Shown: in pieces, positions 6,290 through 13,005 of the stretch
Numbering within the stretch: position 1 is the first letter of the stretch
How the letters are laid out: every line of letters begins with the position of its first letter
Source of the DNA: UBA9676 sp036522155
Lineage (GTDB): Bacteria; Actinomycetota; Actinomycetes; Streptosporangiales; Streptosporangiaceae
Assembly: GCA_036522155.1 (NCBI GenBank)
Contig: DATDGI010000342.1
Span: 1 to 13,775 of the forward strand
DNA length: 13,775 nucleotides
Reading direction: 5' to 3'
The notes under the pieces: model-generated
Databases searched by the model: none
The model's input: only the letters and a program-made list of their open reading frames with translations
What the model was told of the DNA's origin: nothing
Made by a program: the position numbers and the translations under genes

Positions 6290-6874
6290 TCAGGGCTGGA
6301 GCACCGCCTCCAGTTCGATCTCGATCCGGATCTCGCGGGAGACCAGCAGGCCGCCGCCGTCCAGTGGCATGTTCCAGGTGAGCCCCCAGTCCTCCCGGTC
6401 GAGGGTGCCGGCGGCCGTGAAGACGGCCCGCTGGCCACCCCACGGATCGGCGGCGTAGCCCACGTATTCGGCCTCGAGAGTGACCGGGTGGGTGACCCCG
6501 CGGATGGTCAGTTCCCCCGTCAGCCGCCCGCGGCGGCCCTGCCAGCCGTCCGCACGGCCGGCGAAGGTGGCCCGCGGGTGGTGGTCGGTGTCGAAGAAGT
6601 CGGCCGAGCGCAGGTGGTCGTCGCGGGCCTGGCTGCCGGACTCGACCGAGGCCATGCCGATGGTGACGGTGACGGTGCTGTCCGCGGGCTCCTCGGCCAC
6701 GAAGATCGTGCCGGACACTGCGGTGAAGCGGCCGCGGACCTTGGTCAGCATGAAGTGCCGGCCGATGAAGGCCAGTTCGGTGTGACCGGGGTCGATCTCC
6801 CACCGGCCGGGCGCGGGCAGTTCGGCTCCGCCGACCGTCCGGGTCACGGCCGGCGTGGGCGCGCTACGGGTCAT
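6290..6874 (-). CDS. YceI-family protein (lipid-binding beta-barrel)
   Basis: 194 aa. Family features in order: WEIDPGHTELAF (25-36), the phenylalanine-rich strand with KVRGRF (45-50), DDHLRSADFFD (85-95), the central signature LTIRGVTHPVTLEAEY (122-137) and an EDWGLTWNMPLDGG strand (161-174). YceI proteins are lipocalin-like barrels that bind isoprenoid or other long-chain lipids. Many are periplasmic, but this one lacks a signal peptide, as is common in actinobacteria, so it is probably cytoplasmic. ATG 6874 has GGAGG six bases upstream. It diverges from a MarR gene across an 83-bp gap, a recurrent arrangement, so MarR is the likely repressor. Confidence 0.95.
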   Translation of the reverse strand: MTRSAPTPAVTRTVGGAELPAPGRWEIDPGHTELAFIGRHFMLTKVRGRFTAVSGTIFVAEEPADSTVTVTIGMASVESGSQARDDHLRSADFFDTDHHPRATFAGRADGWQGRRGRLTGELTIRGVTHPVTLEAEYVGYAADPWGGQRAVFTAAGTLDREDWGLTWNMPLDGGGLLVSREIRIEIELEAVLQP

Positions 6875-6957
6875 GGTGTCCTCCAGGTAGTGAAATGAGT
6901 GTGCGCACGCACATACTATAGGTGCTCGCGCACGCACACAAGTGGTAGGCTGCCGGG
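6875..6957. promoter_or_regulatory. Divergent yceI/marR promoter with duplicated operator-like repeat
   Basis: GCGCACGCACA occurs at 6903-6913 and again at 6928-6938 (25-bp period), flanking an AT-rich core. On the minus strand that core gives TATAGT (6915-6920, 5/6 match to a -10), with TTG-type bases about 16 bp upstream. The first repeat overlaps the palindrome GTGCGCAC (6901-6908). Toward marR, TAGGCT at 6946-6951 is a plausible -10 that would start transcription at or next to the ATG, giving a leaderless mRNA. Repeats straddling the core promoter fit repression by the adjacent MarR protein. Confidence 0.6.
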
Positions 6958-7419
6958 ATGGCCGATGATCCCGATGTCGCTGCCTGGCGCGGCCTGCTGG
7001 TCGCCCACAGCCGGCTGGTGCCGGCCGCGGAGGCGGAGCTGCGGGCGGCCGGCCAGATATCGCTGTCCTGGTATGACGTGCTGCTGGAACTCAACGCCGC
7101 CCCCGGCCGCAGGCTCCGGATGAGCGAGCTGGGGGAGCGGGTCGTGCTCAGCCGGACCCGGGTGAGCCGGGTCGTCGACGAGCTGGCCGCGGCCGGACTG
7201 GCCGAGCGTCAGCCCGACGAGACAGACGGCCGGTCCAGCTTCGCCGTGCTCACCCCGGACGGCCGGGACGCGCTCCGGCGCGCCTGGCCGGTGTACCGGG
7301 CGGCGATCCGCAAGCAGCTCAGCCGCCTGACCCCCGATCAGTGCCGGGAACTCGCTACGCTGCTTGGGCTGGCGGCCGGTGCCGACCATGCCGCACCGCC
7401 CAGAATCGCCGCCCGGTGA
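6958..7419 (+). CDS. MarR-family transcriptional regulator
   Basis: 153 aa, usual MarR length. Dimerisation helices flank a winged helix-turn-helix: MSELGERVVLSRTRVSRVVD (55-74) carries the recognition helix, and DETDGRSSFAVLT (87-99) is the wing with the conserved D-x-R-like tip. The C-terminal helix 120-140 completes the dimer interface. It probably represses the divergent yceI and its own operon in response to a small phenolic or lipophilic ligand or to oxidation; it has no cysteine, which argues against a thiol sensor. The DUF3224 gene begins 20 bp downstream and is probably cotranscribed. The ribosome site is weak (GGTAGG), consistent with leaderless translation. Confidence 0.93.
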   Translation: MADDPDVAAWRGLLVAHSRLVPAAEAELRAAGQISLSWYDVLLELNAAPGRRLRMSELGERVVLSRTRVSRVVDELAAAGLAERQPDETDGRSSFAVLTPDGRDALRRAWPVYRAAIRKQLSRLTPDQCRELATLLGLAAGADHAAPPRIAAR

Positions 7420-7438
7420 GCTTCTGGCAGGAGGAGAC

Positions 7439-7819
7439 GTGCCGCTGATCGCCCGCTTCCAGGTGGACAGCTTCGAGCCGCGTCAGGTGGCGGGCCTGGA
7501 CGCGGACTGGGTCGGGCTGATGACTTTCGCCAAGACCTTCACGTCCGGGATCACCGGGCAGGCCAGCACGCTGTTCATGTCGGCCGGGACCGAGGAGGGC
7601 TCGCGGTCCTATGTGGCCACCGAGCGGATCACCGGCCGTACCGAGGACGGCCGCGAGGGCTCGATGACGGTCCAGCACGGAGGTCTGGAGTCGGCCCCGG
7701 ACACCTGGTTCGGCCATATCGTGCCGGGCACCGGCACCGGGGGGTTCACCGGCTGGGCCGGCTCGGCCCGGATCGTCCACGACGACCAGGGCGCCTACTT
7801 CGAGATCACGCTGACCTGA
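7439..7819 (+). CDS. DUF3224 domain protein
   Basis: 126 aa from GTG 7439, chosen because AGGAGGAG lies just before it; an upstream ATG at 7364 would overlap marR by 56 bp and adds no conserved sequence. The body matches the DUF3224 pattern: an opening strand RFQVDSFEP, repeated beta-strands, YVATERITGRTEDGREGSM (around 57-75) and the typical close VQHGG...VPGTGTGGFTGWAGSARI. The fold is thought to be an eight-stranded barrel like allene oxide cyclase/dirigent proteins; biochemical role unknown. It follows marR and is likely under its control, with yceI on the other side. Both MarR targets would then be small beta-barrels suited to hydrophobic ligands. Confidence 0.85.
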   Translation: MPLIARFQVDSFEPRQVAGLDADWVGLMTFAKTFTSGITGQASTLFMSAGTEEGSRSYVATERITGRTEDGREGSMTVQHGGLESAPDTWFGHIVPGTGTGGFTGWAGSARIVHDDQGAYFEITLT

Positions 7820-7846
7820 GCCAGACCAGGCAGGGCGGTATGGCAA

Positions 7847-7861
7847 GCCGCCATCGGCGGC
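7847..7861 (+). terminator. Hairpin after the DUF3224 gene
   Basis: GCCGCC-ATC-GGCGGC is a perfect 6-bp stem with a three-base loop, 28 bp after the stop codon. No T-tract follows, as is usual in high-GC actinomycetes. It probably ends the marR-DUF3224 transcript. Confidence 0.5.
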
Positions 7862-7881
7862 ACTAACATGGAGTAATTGAC

Positions 7882-7897
7882 CGGCTACTTTTAGCCG
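7882..7897 (+). promoter_or_regulatory. CGGCTA-CTTT-TAGCCG inverted repeat before the hybrid kinase
   Basis: A perfect 6-bp inverted repeat with a CTTT loop lies in an unusually AT-rich island (7862-7895), ending 17 bp before the GTG start of the kinase. It could be an operator, or a leader hairpin just upstream of the GGGGGGG ribosome site. The AT-rich island probably also holds the promoter. Confidence 0.4.
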
Positions 7898-7914
7898 TCA
7901 CTCGGGGGGGAACG

Positions 7915-9963
7915 GTGGTTTCACGCAGAGCTGACCCGGCTCTGCCTGCGACTGTCAGCCCGCGTGGGTTGCGCCGTTGGTGGCTGGACCGGTCGGTGCG
8001 TGTCAAGGGGCTGATCGTGGTGGCGGTCCCGCTGATCGCGCTGGCCGCCACCACCGTGACCAGCCTGATGCTGCAGACCAGCGAGAGCCACCAGCGCAAT
8101 GCGGCCAATACCGCCTTCAACGTGATCAACGGCGCCAGCCTGGTCCTCACCGACGCGCTGAACGCGGAGACCGGGGTGCGGGGCTACGCCGCGACCCGGG
8201 ATCCGGTGTTCCTGGCCCCGTACCACCTGTCGCTGGGGCACATCGGCCCGGACCGGGCCGCCTTGCGGCGGGCCGCCGTTATCCAGGGCGATGCCGGCCA
8301 GGAGCGCCTCGTCGACGCTGACGCCGCCCGGGTGTTCGCCGGCCTGGCCCAGCTGCGGGCCGAGGCCAGCCGGGGTACCCCCGCCGCGGCCCTGATCACG
8401 CCGCTGGCCCAGGGCAAGGTGAACATGGACCGGCTGCGCAGGCAGATCGCCGGCCTCATCCGCGGGCCGACAGCCGACATGGTGGCCAGGCGCGAGGCGC
8501 TCAACCGGACCGAACCCGCGATCGTGACTCTCGACATCGTCGGGCTGGTGCTCGGACTGCTCGCCGGGCTGGCCGGGATCGCGCTGTTCACCTCGGGCAT
8601 CTCCAGCCGGGTGATGGCGGCCGCGGTGAACGCCGACCGGCTGGGCGCGGGCCAGCCGCTGGCCCCGGTGAGCCCGTCCGGCGACGACCTCGGCCGCCTG
8701 GGCAGCTCCCTGGTCCGGGCGGAGGAGCTGCTGACCAGCCGGGCCGCTGAGCTGATGGTGGCCCGGGATGAGGCGCTGACCGCGACCCGGGCCAAGAACG
8801 CGTTCCTGTCCAGCACCAGCCACGAGCTGCGGACCCCGCTCAACTCCATCCTGGGCTTCACCCAGCTGCTGGAAATGTCCGATCTGTCCGAGCAGGACGG
8901 TGACAGCGTCCAGCGCATCCTCACCGCCGGGCGCCATCTGCTCGCCCTGATCAACGAGCTCATCGACATCGCCAGGATCGAATCGGGGGAGCTGAGCGTT
9001 TCGCTGGAACCGGTCGCGCTGGCGCCGCTGATCGAGGAGGCCAGCCAGCTGATGTCGCCGCTGGCCGCGGAACGCTCGATCGAGATCACCAACGCCTGCG
9101 TCAGTCCCACACTGGCGTTGCACGCCGACCGTCAGCGCCTCTCGCAGATCCTGGTCAACCTGATCTCCAACGCGGTCAAGTACAACCGCCGGGGCGGCAC
9201 CATCACGGTCACCTGCCAGGCCGACAGCGATGAGCAGGTCAGCGTGACCATCGCCGACACCGGGGCGGGGATCCCGGCCGAGGATCTGCAGCGCATCTTC
9301 GTGCCCTTCGAGCGGCTCGGGGCCGAGCAGACCGGGATCGAGGGCACCGGGATCGGGCTGCCGCTGGCGCGGGCCCTGGCCGAGGTGATGGGGGGCCACC
9401 TGACCGCGGCCAGCACCCCGGGGCAGGGGTCGGCCTTCACCGTGGTGCTCGGGCGCGCCCCCGATGTGATCCCGGCTGCGCCCGCCAAGCGCGGGCCGCC
9501 GGTACTGGCCGGGCGGCACGCGCACAATGGGGACGCGCTGCACGTCCTGTACATCGAGGACAACCCGGCGAACGTGGAAGTGGTCTCGCGCTTCCTGCAG
9601 AGCCGCCCGGGCACCACCTTGCACGCCGTCAGCACCGGGCAGGACGGGATCGAGCATGCGGTCCGCGAGGTGCCCGACATCATCCTGCTCGACCTGCACC
9701 TGCATGGCATGAACGGCGAGCAGGTGCTCAGCGAACTGCGGGCCGAGCCGGTCACGGCCGGGATCCCGGTGGTCATCCTGTCGGCCGAGGCGGCCCCGAA
9801 GGTCATCCGCCGCCTGCTCGCCGACGGCGCCGTGGCCTACCTCACCAAACCGCTCGTGCTCGCCGAACTCGACGCGATGCTTGCTTCCTTCGCTGGCGGG
9901 CCCGCCGCCGGGCCGCCGCCCGCCGCCGGGCCGCCGGCCGGCCTGCCCGCGGCGCCGGCATGA
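7915..9963 (+). CDS. Hybrid sensor histidine kinase (CHASE3-HAMP-HisKA-HATPase-REC)
   Basis: 682 aa. TM1 is at 33-53. A helical sensor region, 55-195, looks like CHASE3, with the typical LTDALNAETGVRGYAATRD (78-96). TM2 is at 203-226 and HAMP at ~227-280. HisKA is AKNAFLSSTSHELRTPLNSI with His303. The ATPase has an N-box Asn419, ADTGAGIP (447-454) and GTGIGLPLA (477-485). A C-terminal receiver (541-660) has acidic IEDN (547-550), phosphoacceptor Asp593 and Lys645. A Pro/Ala tail follows. All catalytic residues are present. The GTG start follows a G-rich ribosome site. The stop overlaps the ATG of the next receiver gene, so the two are translationally coupled. The internal receiver and absence of an HPt suggest either intramolecular tuning or a phosphorelay using an HPt protein elsewhere. 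Confidence 0.95.
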   Translation: MVSRRADPALPATVSPRGLRRWWLDRSVRVKGLIVVAVPLIALAATTVTSLMLQTSESHQRNAANTAFNVINGASLVLTDALNAETGVRGYAATRDPVFLAPYHLSLGHIGPDRAALRRAAVIQGDAGQERLVDADAARVFAGLAQLRAEASRGTPAAALITPLAQGKVNMDRLRRQIAGLIRGPTADMVARREALNRTEPAIVTLDIVGLVLGLLAGLAGIALFTSGISSRVMAAAVNADRLGAGQPLAPVSPSGDDLGRLGSSLVRAEELLTSRAAELMVARDEALTATRAKNAFLSSTSHELRTPLNSILGFTQLLEMSDLSEQDGDSVQRILTAGRHLLALINELIDIARIESGELSVSLEPVALAPLIEEASQLMSPLAAERSIEITNACVSPTLALHADRQRLSQILVNLISNAVKYNRRGGTITVTCQADSDEQVSVTIADTGAGIPAEDLQRIFVPFERLGAEQTGIEGTGIGLPLARALAEVMGGHLTAASTPGQGSAFTVVLGRAPDVIPAAPAKRGPPVLAGRHAHNGDALHVLYIEDNPANVEVVSRFLQSRPGTTLHAVSTGQDGIEHAVREVPDIILLDLHLHGMNGEQVLSELRAEPVTAGIPVVILSAEAAPKVIRRLLADGAVAYLTKPLVLAELDAMLASFAGGPAAGPPPAAGPPAGLPAAPA

Positions 9964-10376
9964 ACACCCCGCGGCCCGCCCCGCCCCCGGCGCCGCCGAC
10001 GGACACCGTGCTGTACATCGAGGATGACGCGACCAACATCGCGCTGGTGGAGCGGCTGCTGGCCCGCCGCCCGCATATCCGGCTGCTGCTGGCCGGGAGC
10101 GCCCGTGACGGCGTCGGGACCGCGGCCGCTGAGCGGCCCGCCCTCATCCTGCTGGATAACCGGCTCCCGGACGCCACCGGGATCGACGTCCTGCGGCAGC
10201 TCGCCTCGGCGGAGGGCACGGCGGGCATACCGGTCGTCATCATGAGCGGCGATTCCGGCTGGGGCATCGTGGACAGCCTGCTGGCCAGCGGTGCGTCCGA
10301 GTTCCTCGGCAAGCCGTTCGATATTCACCAGTTCTTCGGGGTCATCGACCGCTATCTTCCCGGACCGCCGCGATAG
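9960..10376 (+). CDS. Single-domain response regulator (CheY-like receiver)
   Basis: 138 aa: a Pro-rich N-terminus (1-14), then one receiver domain. Acidic pocket IEDD (20-23), phosphoacceptor Asp66 in LILLDNRLPD, switch Ser96 in VIMSGD and Lys118 in LGKPF are all present. There is no DNA-binding or enzymatic output domain. The ATGA overlap with the hybrid kinase indicates fixed stoichiometry and makes that kinase its probable phosphodonor. It could bind a partner protein when phosphorylated or act as a phosphate sink; the target is not visible here. Its receiver is similar to the kinase's own, suggesting duplication. A hairpin begins 11 bases after its stop. Confidence 0.93.
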   Translation: MNTPRPAPPPAPPTDTVLYIEDDATNIALVERLLARRPHIRLLLAGSARDGVGTAAAERPALILLDNRLPDATGIDVLRQLASAEGTAGIPVVIMSGDSGWGIVDSLLASGASEFLGKPFDIHQFFGVIDRYLPGPPR

Positions 10377-10386
10377 TCTGCGGTGA

Positions 10387-10421
10387 CCTGGCGGGCGGCC
10401 GGAGAGCCGGCCCGGGCCAGG
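10387..10421 (+). terminator. Composite hairpin after the two-component genes
   Basis: The outer stem is CCTGG 10387-10391 with CCAGG 10417-10421. The inner perfect stem is GGCCGG 10397-10402 with CCGGCC 10407-10412, around an AGAG loop. An internal loop separates the stems. No T-run. It lies 11 bp after the receiver stop and probably terminates that operon. Confidence 0.55.
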
Positions 10422-10485
10422 CGGGTAATCACACGGGGGCACCGCCATCGGCGCCGCCCGGGTCACCATCACAAGGGGGGTTCTC

Positions 10486-10788
10486 ATGCCGGAGTTGCTC
10501 ATCCTGCAGTTCGCCGGGGTCGGCCAGGCCGAGTATGACGCGGTCAACGCCGAGCTTGGCATCGACCCAGAGACCGGTGCAGGGGACTGGCCACCCGGCC
10601 TGATCTCGCATGCCGCGGGTGTCGCCGATGACGGCACGTTCGTGGTCACCGAGGTCTGGACGTCCCGGGCGGACCAGGGGGCGTTCATGGAGTCCCGGCT
10701 GGGCCCGGCGCTCGGGGCAGGCGGCGTGACGGGCATGCCCGATGTCCGCTGGGCGCCGCTGTTCGCCTACCGTGCGCCTGGGGCCTGA
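10486..10788 (+). CDS. Small ABM-like (dimeric alpha/beta barrel) protein
   Basis: 100 aa from ATG 10486, preceded by AAGGGGGG. The pattern is an opening strand ELLILQFAGV (3-12), the helix QAEYDAVNAELGI (14-26), a loop with DWPPGLISHAAG (34-45), the strand TFVVTEVWTS (51-60), the helix ADQGAFMESRLGPAL (62-76) and a final strand. This is the ferredoxin-like layout of antibiotic-biosynthesis-monooxygenase-type proteins, which act as dimers on quinones or haem or as small stress proteins. Here the active-site chemistry cannot be read off. I recall close relatives annotated only as hypothetical. It stands alone between hairpins, convergent with the DoxX gene. Confidence 0.82.
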   Translation: MPELLILQFAGVGQAEYDAVNAELGIDPETGAGDWPPGLISHAAGVADDGTFVVTEVWTSRADQGAFMESRLGPALGAGGVTGMPDVRWAPLFAYRAPGA

Positions 10789-10811
10789 TCCGGCCTGATC
10801 CAGTCTGATCC
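10782..10811 (+). repeat. Three 10-bp tandem repeats at a convergent gene junction
   Basis: GGCCTGATCC at 10782-10791 is repeated exactly at 10792-10801 and with two changes at 10802-10811. The first copy contains the TGA stop of the ABM-like gene, and each further copy repeats a TGA. It looks like recent slippage duplication at the gene end. Confidence 0.75.
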
Positions 10812-10812
10812 G

Positions 10813-10827
10813 CCCGGCGCCGCCGGG
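10813..10827. terminator. Hairpin between convergent genes
   Basis: CCCGGC-GCC-GCCGGG is a perfect 6-bp stem with a three-base loop in the 40-bp gap between two facing stop codons. It may serve as a bidirectional terminator. There is no T-tract on either side. Confidence 0.5.
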
Positions 10828-10828
10828 G

Positions 10829-11260
10829 TCAGTGGGCCCCGGCGGGCCCGGCGGTGCCCGCGGTGTCGGCCACCAGGCCGAGGCCGATGCCGAGCATCCA
10901 GACGTCCTTGCTGACCGCGATGCCCGCCGGGGTGGGCCAGACGCTGCCCGGCTTGTGCATGGCTGGTGTCCGCAGGTACATCGTCACCAGGCTGCCCGAG
11001 AAGGCGGTCAGGGCCGTGCCGGCCAGCCGGTTCGGCACCACCGGGAGCAGCAGGGCGGTGCCGGTGGCGATCTCCGCACCCGCCAGCAGCCTGAGGAAGG
11101 TGGTGGGCGGAATGGCGGCCAGGAACGGGAACGCGGCCGCCGCCCGGCCGTGGATGGCCTTGGCCCGCTCCTCGTCGCCGTGCCACTTCTCCCAGCCCGT
11201 GTGCAGGATGAACGCGCCGGTCGCGAGCCGGGTCGGGACGTTGCGTGCCCGCAGCCGCAT
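10829..11260 (-). CDS. DoxX-like four-helix membrane protein
   Basis: 143 aa. Hydrophobic segments at about 10-24, 43-75, 78-96 and 115-133 make a compact four-helix protein. The early motif FILHTGWEKWHGDEERAKAIHG (17-38) and the strand of helices with FLRLLAGAEIATGTALLLPVVP (55-76) fit actinobacterial DoxX-like proteins. Family members are tied to redox or quinone-linked functions, but roles vary. ATG 11260 has GGAAGGAG five to six bases before it. It begins 21 bp after the isomerase-like gene and is the second gene of that operon. Its stop faces the ABM-like gene. Confidence 0.82.
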   Translation of the reverse strand: MRLRARNVPTRLATGAFILHTGWEKWHGDEERAKAIHGRAAAAFPFLAAIPPTTFLRLLAGAEIATGTALLLPVVPNRLAGTALTAFSGSLVTMYLRTPAMHKPGSVWPTPAGIAVSKDVWMLGIGLGLVADTAGTAGPAGAH

Positions 11261-11281
11261 GATGACTCCTTCCGGGTGGGC

Positions 11282-12079
11282 TCAGAAGCCCGGGAACGAC
11301 CGGCGCAGAGTGTCGAGTTCCACGTTCTCGGCCTCGACCGAGCCGGGGGTGTGGGCCGGATCGAGCCGGCCGTACAGCAGCCGTACGAAGGCCTCCGCGG
11401 GCAGCCGCAGAGTGGCGGTGGCGTGGCCGGGCCCGGGCGCCGGGGTCAGCTTCACCCCGTCCGGGGTCAGCTCGAGCAGGAACTCCCGCTCCGGCCCGCT
11501 GGTGATGACATGCACGGTGACCGGCTCTGGGCTGCCCTTGCCGGCCCGGGCGGCCAGCGGGGCCAGGTTGCCCACGATCAGCTCGATCGCGTCATCGGCG
11601 ACGGTCGCGGCCGGGTCGAGCGCGACCACGATGTCCCAGGTGTGCATGGCGTGCTCGGACAGCCGCATCCGCAGCAGGCCCGGCAGGTCCTGGTGGGTGC
11701 CGAACACGTCCAGCTGCCAGCTCTCCCGCTCGGCTGGCGCCAGCTCGCTGGCCTGGTCGAGCAGCGCCGCGTCGGTCACCACCGCGTCCTGCACCTGCTG
11801 CGGCGCGGGCTTGGCGTTCCAGCGGTCCCAGATCGGGCGGAACTGCTCGATGCCCGGCGCCTCGGTTCCCGCGGCCCCGGCCGCCAGGAACAGCCCGAAG
11901 ACCTCAGCGCCGGAGCCGAGGTGGGAGGCGACCTGCGCGATCGTCCAGTCGTGGTACGACGGGCCGCCGACCTGCTCGCTGGTCAGCGGGCTCACCGCGG
12001 TGGCCAGCCGGTCGTGGGAGTTGCGCAAGGCGGTCAGCACGTCGGTGAACGACGGCGCCTCGCCCGTGGTCGTGGTCAT
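11282..12079 (-). CDS. Mycothiol-dependent maleylpyruvate isomerase-family enzyme
   Basis: 265 aa. The N-terminal DinB-like four-helix bundle carries the three metal ligands of this family at the expected places: His53 in VASHLG, Glu142 and His146 in RLSEHAMHTWDIV. The C-terminal alpha/beta domain (185-240) resembles a sterol-carrier-like fold: strand VTVHVITSG, ELTPDGVKL and ATATLRLPAEAFVRLLYGR. The prototype isomerises maleylpyruvate using mycothiol and zinc; paralogues catalyse other thiol-dependent reactions, so the substrate here is unknown. ATG 12079 is preceded by GGAAGG at seven to eight bases; a longer in-frame start at 12154 adds only low-complexity sequence. It is the first gene of a two-gene operon with DoxX and diverges from a TetR gene. 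Confidence 0.92.
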   Translation of the reverse strand: MTTTTGEAPSFTDVLTALRNSHDRLATAVSPLTSEQVGGPSYHDWTIAQVASHLGSGAEVFGLFLAAGAAGTEAPGIEQFRPIWDRWNAKPAPQQVQDAVVTDAALLDQASELAPAERESWQLDVFGTHQDLPGLLRMRLSEHAMHTWDIVVALDPAATVADDAIELIVGNLAPLAARAGKGSPEPVTVHVITSGPEREFLLELTPDGVKLTPAPGPGHATATLRLPAEAFVRLLYGRLDPAHTPGSVEAENVELDTLRRSFPGF

Positions 12080-12201
12080 GCCGCCACCTTCCTGCCCGGG
12101 CCGCCCCGCCTGGGGCCTGCCAGCAACCGGGGGAGCGTCCCCGGATGTCAGCACGCTAGCAGAAACGGGGAGTTGTCCCTGCTTGAAGGTACGCTGTCGC
12201 C
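12080..12201. promoter_or_regulatory. Divergent tetR / isomerase promoter region with palindromes
   Basis: An 18-bp inverted repeat, CCGGGG-GAGCGT-CCCCGG, at 12127-12144 lies 48 bp upstream of the isomerase start and is the best TetR operator candidate by size. A second, imperfect dyad (AGCAG 12158-12162 and CTGCT 12179-12183, with GGGA/TCCC inside) lies closer to tetR. TACGCT at 12190-12195 is a plausible -10 that would start transcription at the tetR ATG; there is no well-spaced Shine-Dalgarno, so tetR may be leaderless. Confidence 0.5.
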
Positions 12202-12864
12202 ATGCCCGGGCCGCCGGATCCTGACGTCCGCCTGCGGGCGGACGCCGCCCGGAACCGGCAGGCGATCATCGGCACCGCCCGCCGGCTGTACGGCCAGCGC
12301 GGCCTGGACCTGCCGTTCGACGAGATCGCCCGGCACGCGGGCGTCGGCAACGCGACCCTGTACCGGCACTTCCCCTCGCGCTGTGCCCTGGTCGCGGCGG
12401 TGTTCGAGGACACCCTGCAGGGCGTGGCGCAGGCCGCCGCGCGGGCGCTGGCCAGCCCCGATCCGTGGGAGGGCTTCGCCGGGCACGTCCGGTATCTCTG
12501 CCAGCTCCAGGCCACCGACCGCGGGCTGGCCGACCTGCTCACTACCGAGGTGCGCGGCGCCCCGGCGCTGGAACGGCTGCGCACCCGCGTCCAGCAGGAC
12601 TTCGCCCGGATCGCCGGGCGGGCGCAGGCCGCAGGCGGGCTGCGGGCCGACTTCGTGCCCGAGGACCTGGTGCTGCTGCTGATGGCCAACGCGGGCCTGG
12701 TGCACCGGACCGCCGGTGCCGCGCCCGACGCCTGGAAACGCTTCGCCGACCTGGCCCTGGATGGCCTGCGCACCGCCGCCGCCACCCCCGCCGCCCGCTG
12801 CCCCGACCGGGCCGCGATCCGCCGCGCGATGCGCACCCGCGGCACCGGCCTCGGCTACGGCTGA
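12202..12864 (+). CDS. TetR/AcrR-family transcriptional regulator
   Basis: 220 aa. The N-terminal helix-turn-helix spans 16-60: RQAIIGTARRLYGQRGLDLPFDE, then EIARHAGVGNATLYRHFPSR with the classic recognition helix. The ligand-binding region 80-195 is helical; the VPEDLVLLLMANAGL segment (152-166) is typical of AcrR-type members. It is probably a ligand-released repressor of the divergent isomerase-DoxX operon and of itself. The C-terminal ~25 residues are Arg/Ala-rich and likely disordered. A strong stem-loop starts on the base after its stop codon. Confidence 0.94.
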   Translation: MPGPPDPDVRLRADAARNRQAIIGTARRLYGQRGLDLPFDEIARHAGVGNATLYRHFPSRCALVAAVFEDTLQGVAQAAARALASPDPWEGFAGHVRYLCQLQATDRGLADLLTTEVRGAPALERLRTRVQQDFARIAGRAQAAGGLRADFVPEDLVLLLMANAGLVHRTAGAAPDAWKRFADLALDGLRTAAATPAARCPDRAAIRRAMRTRGTGLGYG

Positions 12865-12925
12865 CCAGCGCCCTGGACGATTCGGGTCGTGGACGTAGCC
12901 CACATCGTCCACGTCCGGGCGCTGG
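12865..12925 (+). terminator. Long bulged stem-loop directly after tetR
   Basis: CCAGCGCCC TGGACGAT (12865-12881) pairs with ATCGTCCA (12904-12911) and GGGCGCTGG (12917-12925), giving 17 perfect pairs with one five-base bulge (CGTCC, 12912-12916). The loop contains CGTGGACG (12888-12895), which can alternatively pair with CGTCCACG (12906-12913). The stem starts right after TGA 12862-12864. It probably ends tetR transcription; the competing pairing raises the possibility of a switch. Confidence 0.65.
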
Positions 12926-13005
12926 GGCGCACAGGGGCGGGCAGGCGGGGACGGCGGGCGGGTACGGTGGGGCGCGGGAGACGGGGTGAGAGCGTGGAGG
13001 CGATC

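Noticed and set aside
7921..9705. 594-aa minus-strand open frame opposite the hybrid kinase
   Set aside because: Shadow composition; all conserved kinase and receiver motifs are on the plus strand.
10832..12682. Long plus-strand open frames opposite the DoxX-like and isomerase genes
   Set aside because: No recognisable domain until the frame runs into tetR out of phase; the minus-strand genes have good ribosome sites and conserved metal ligands.
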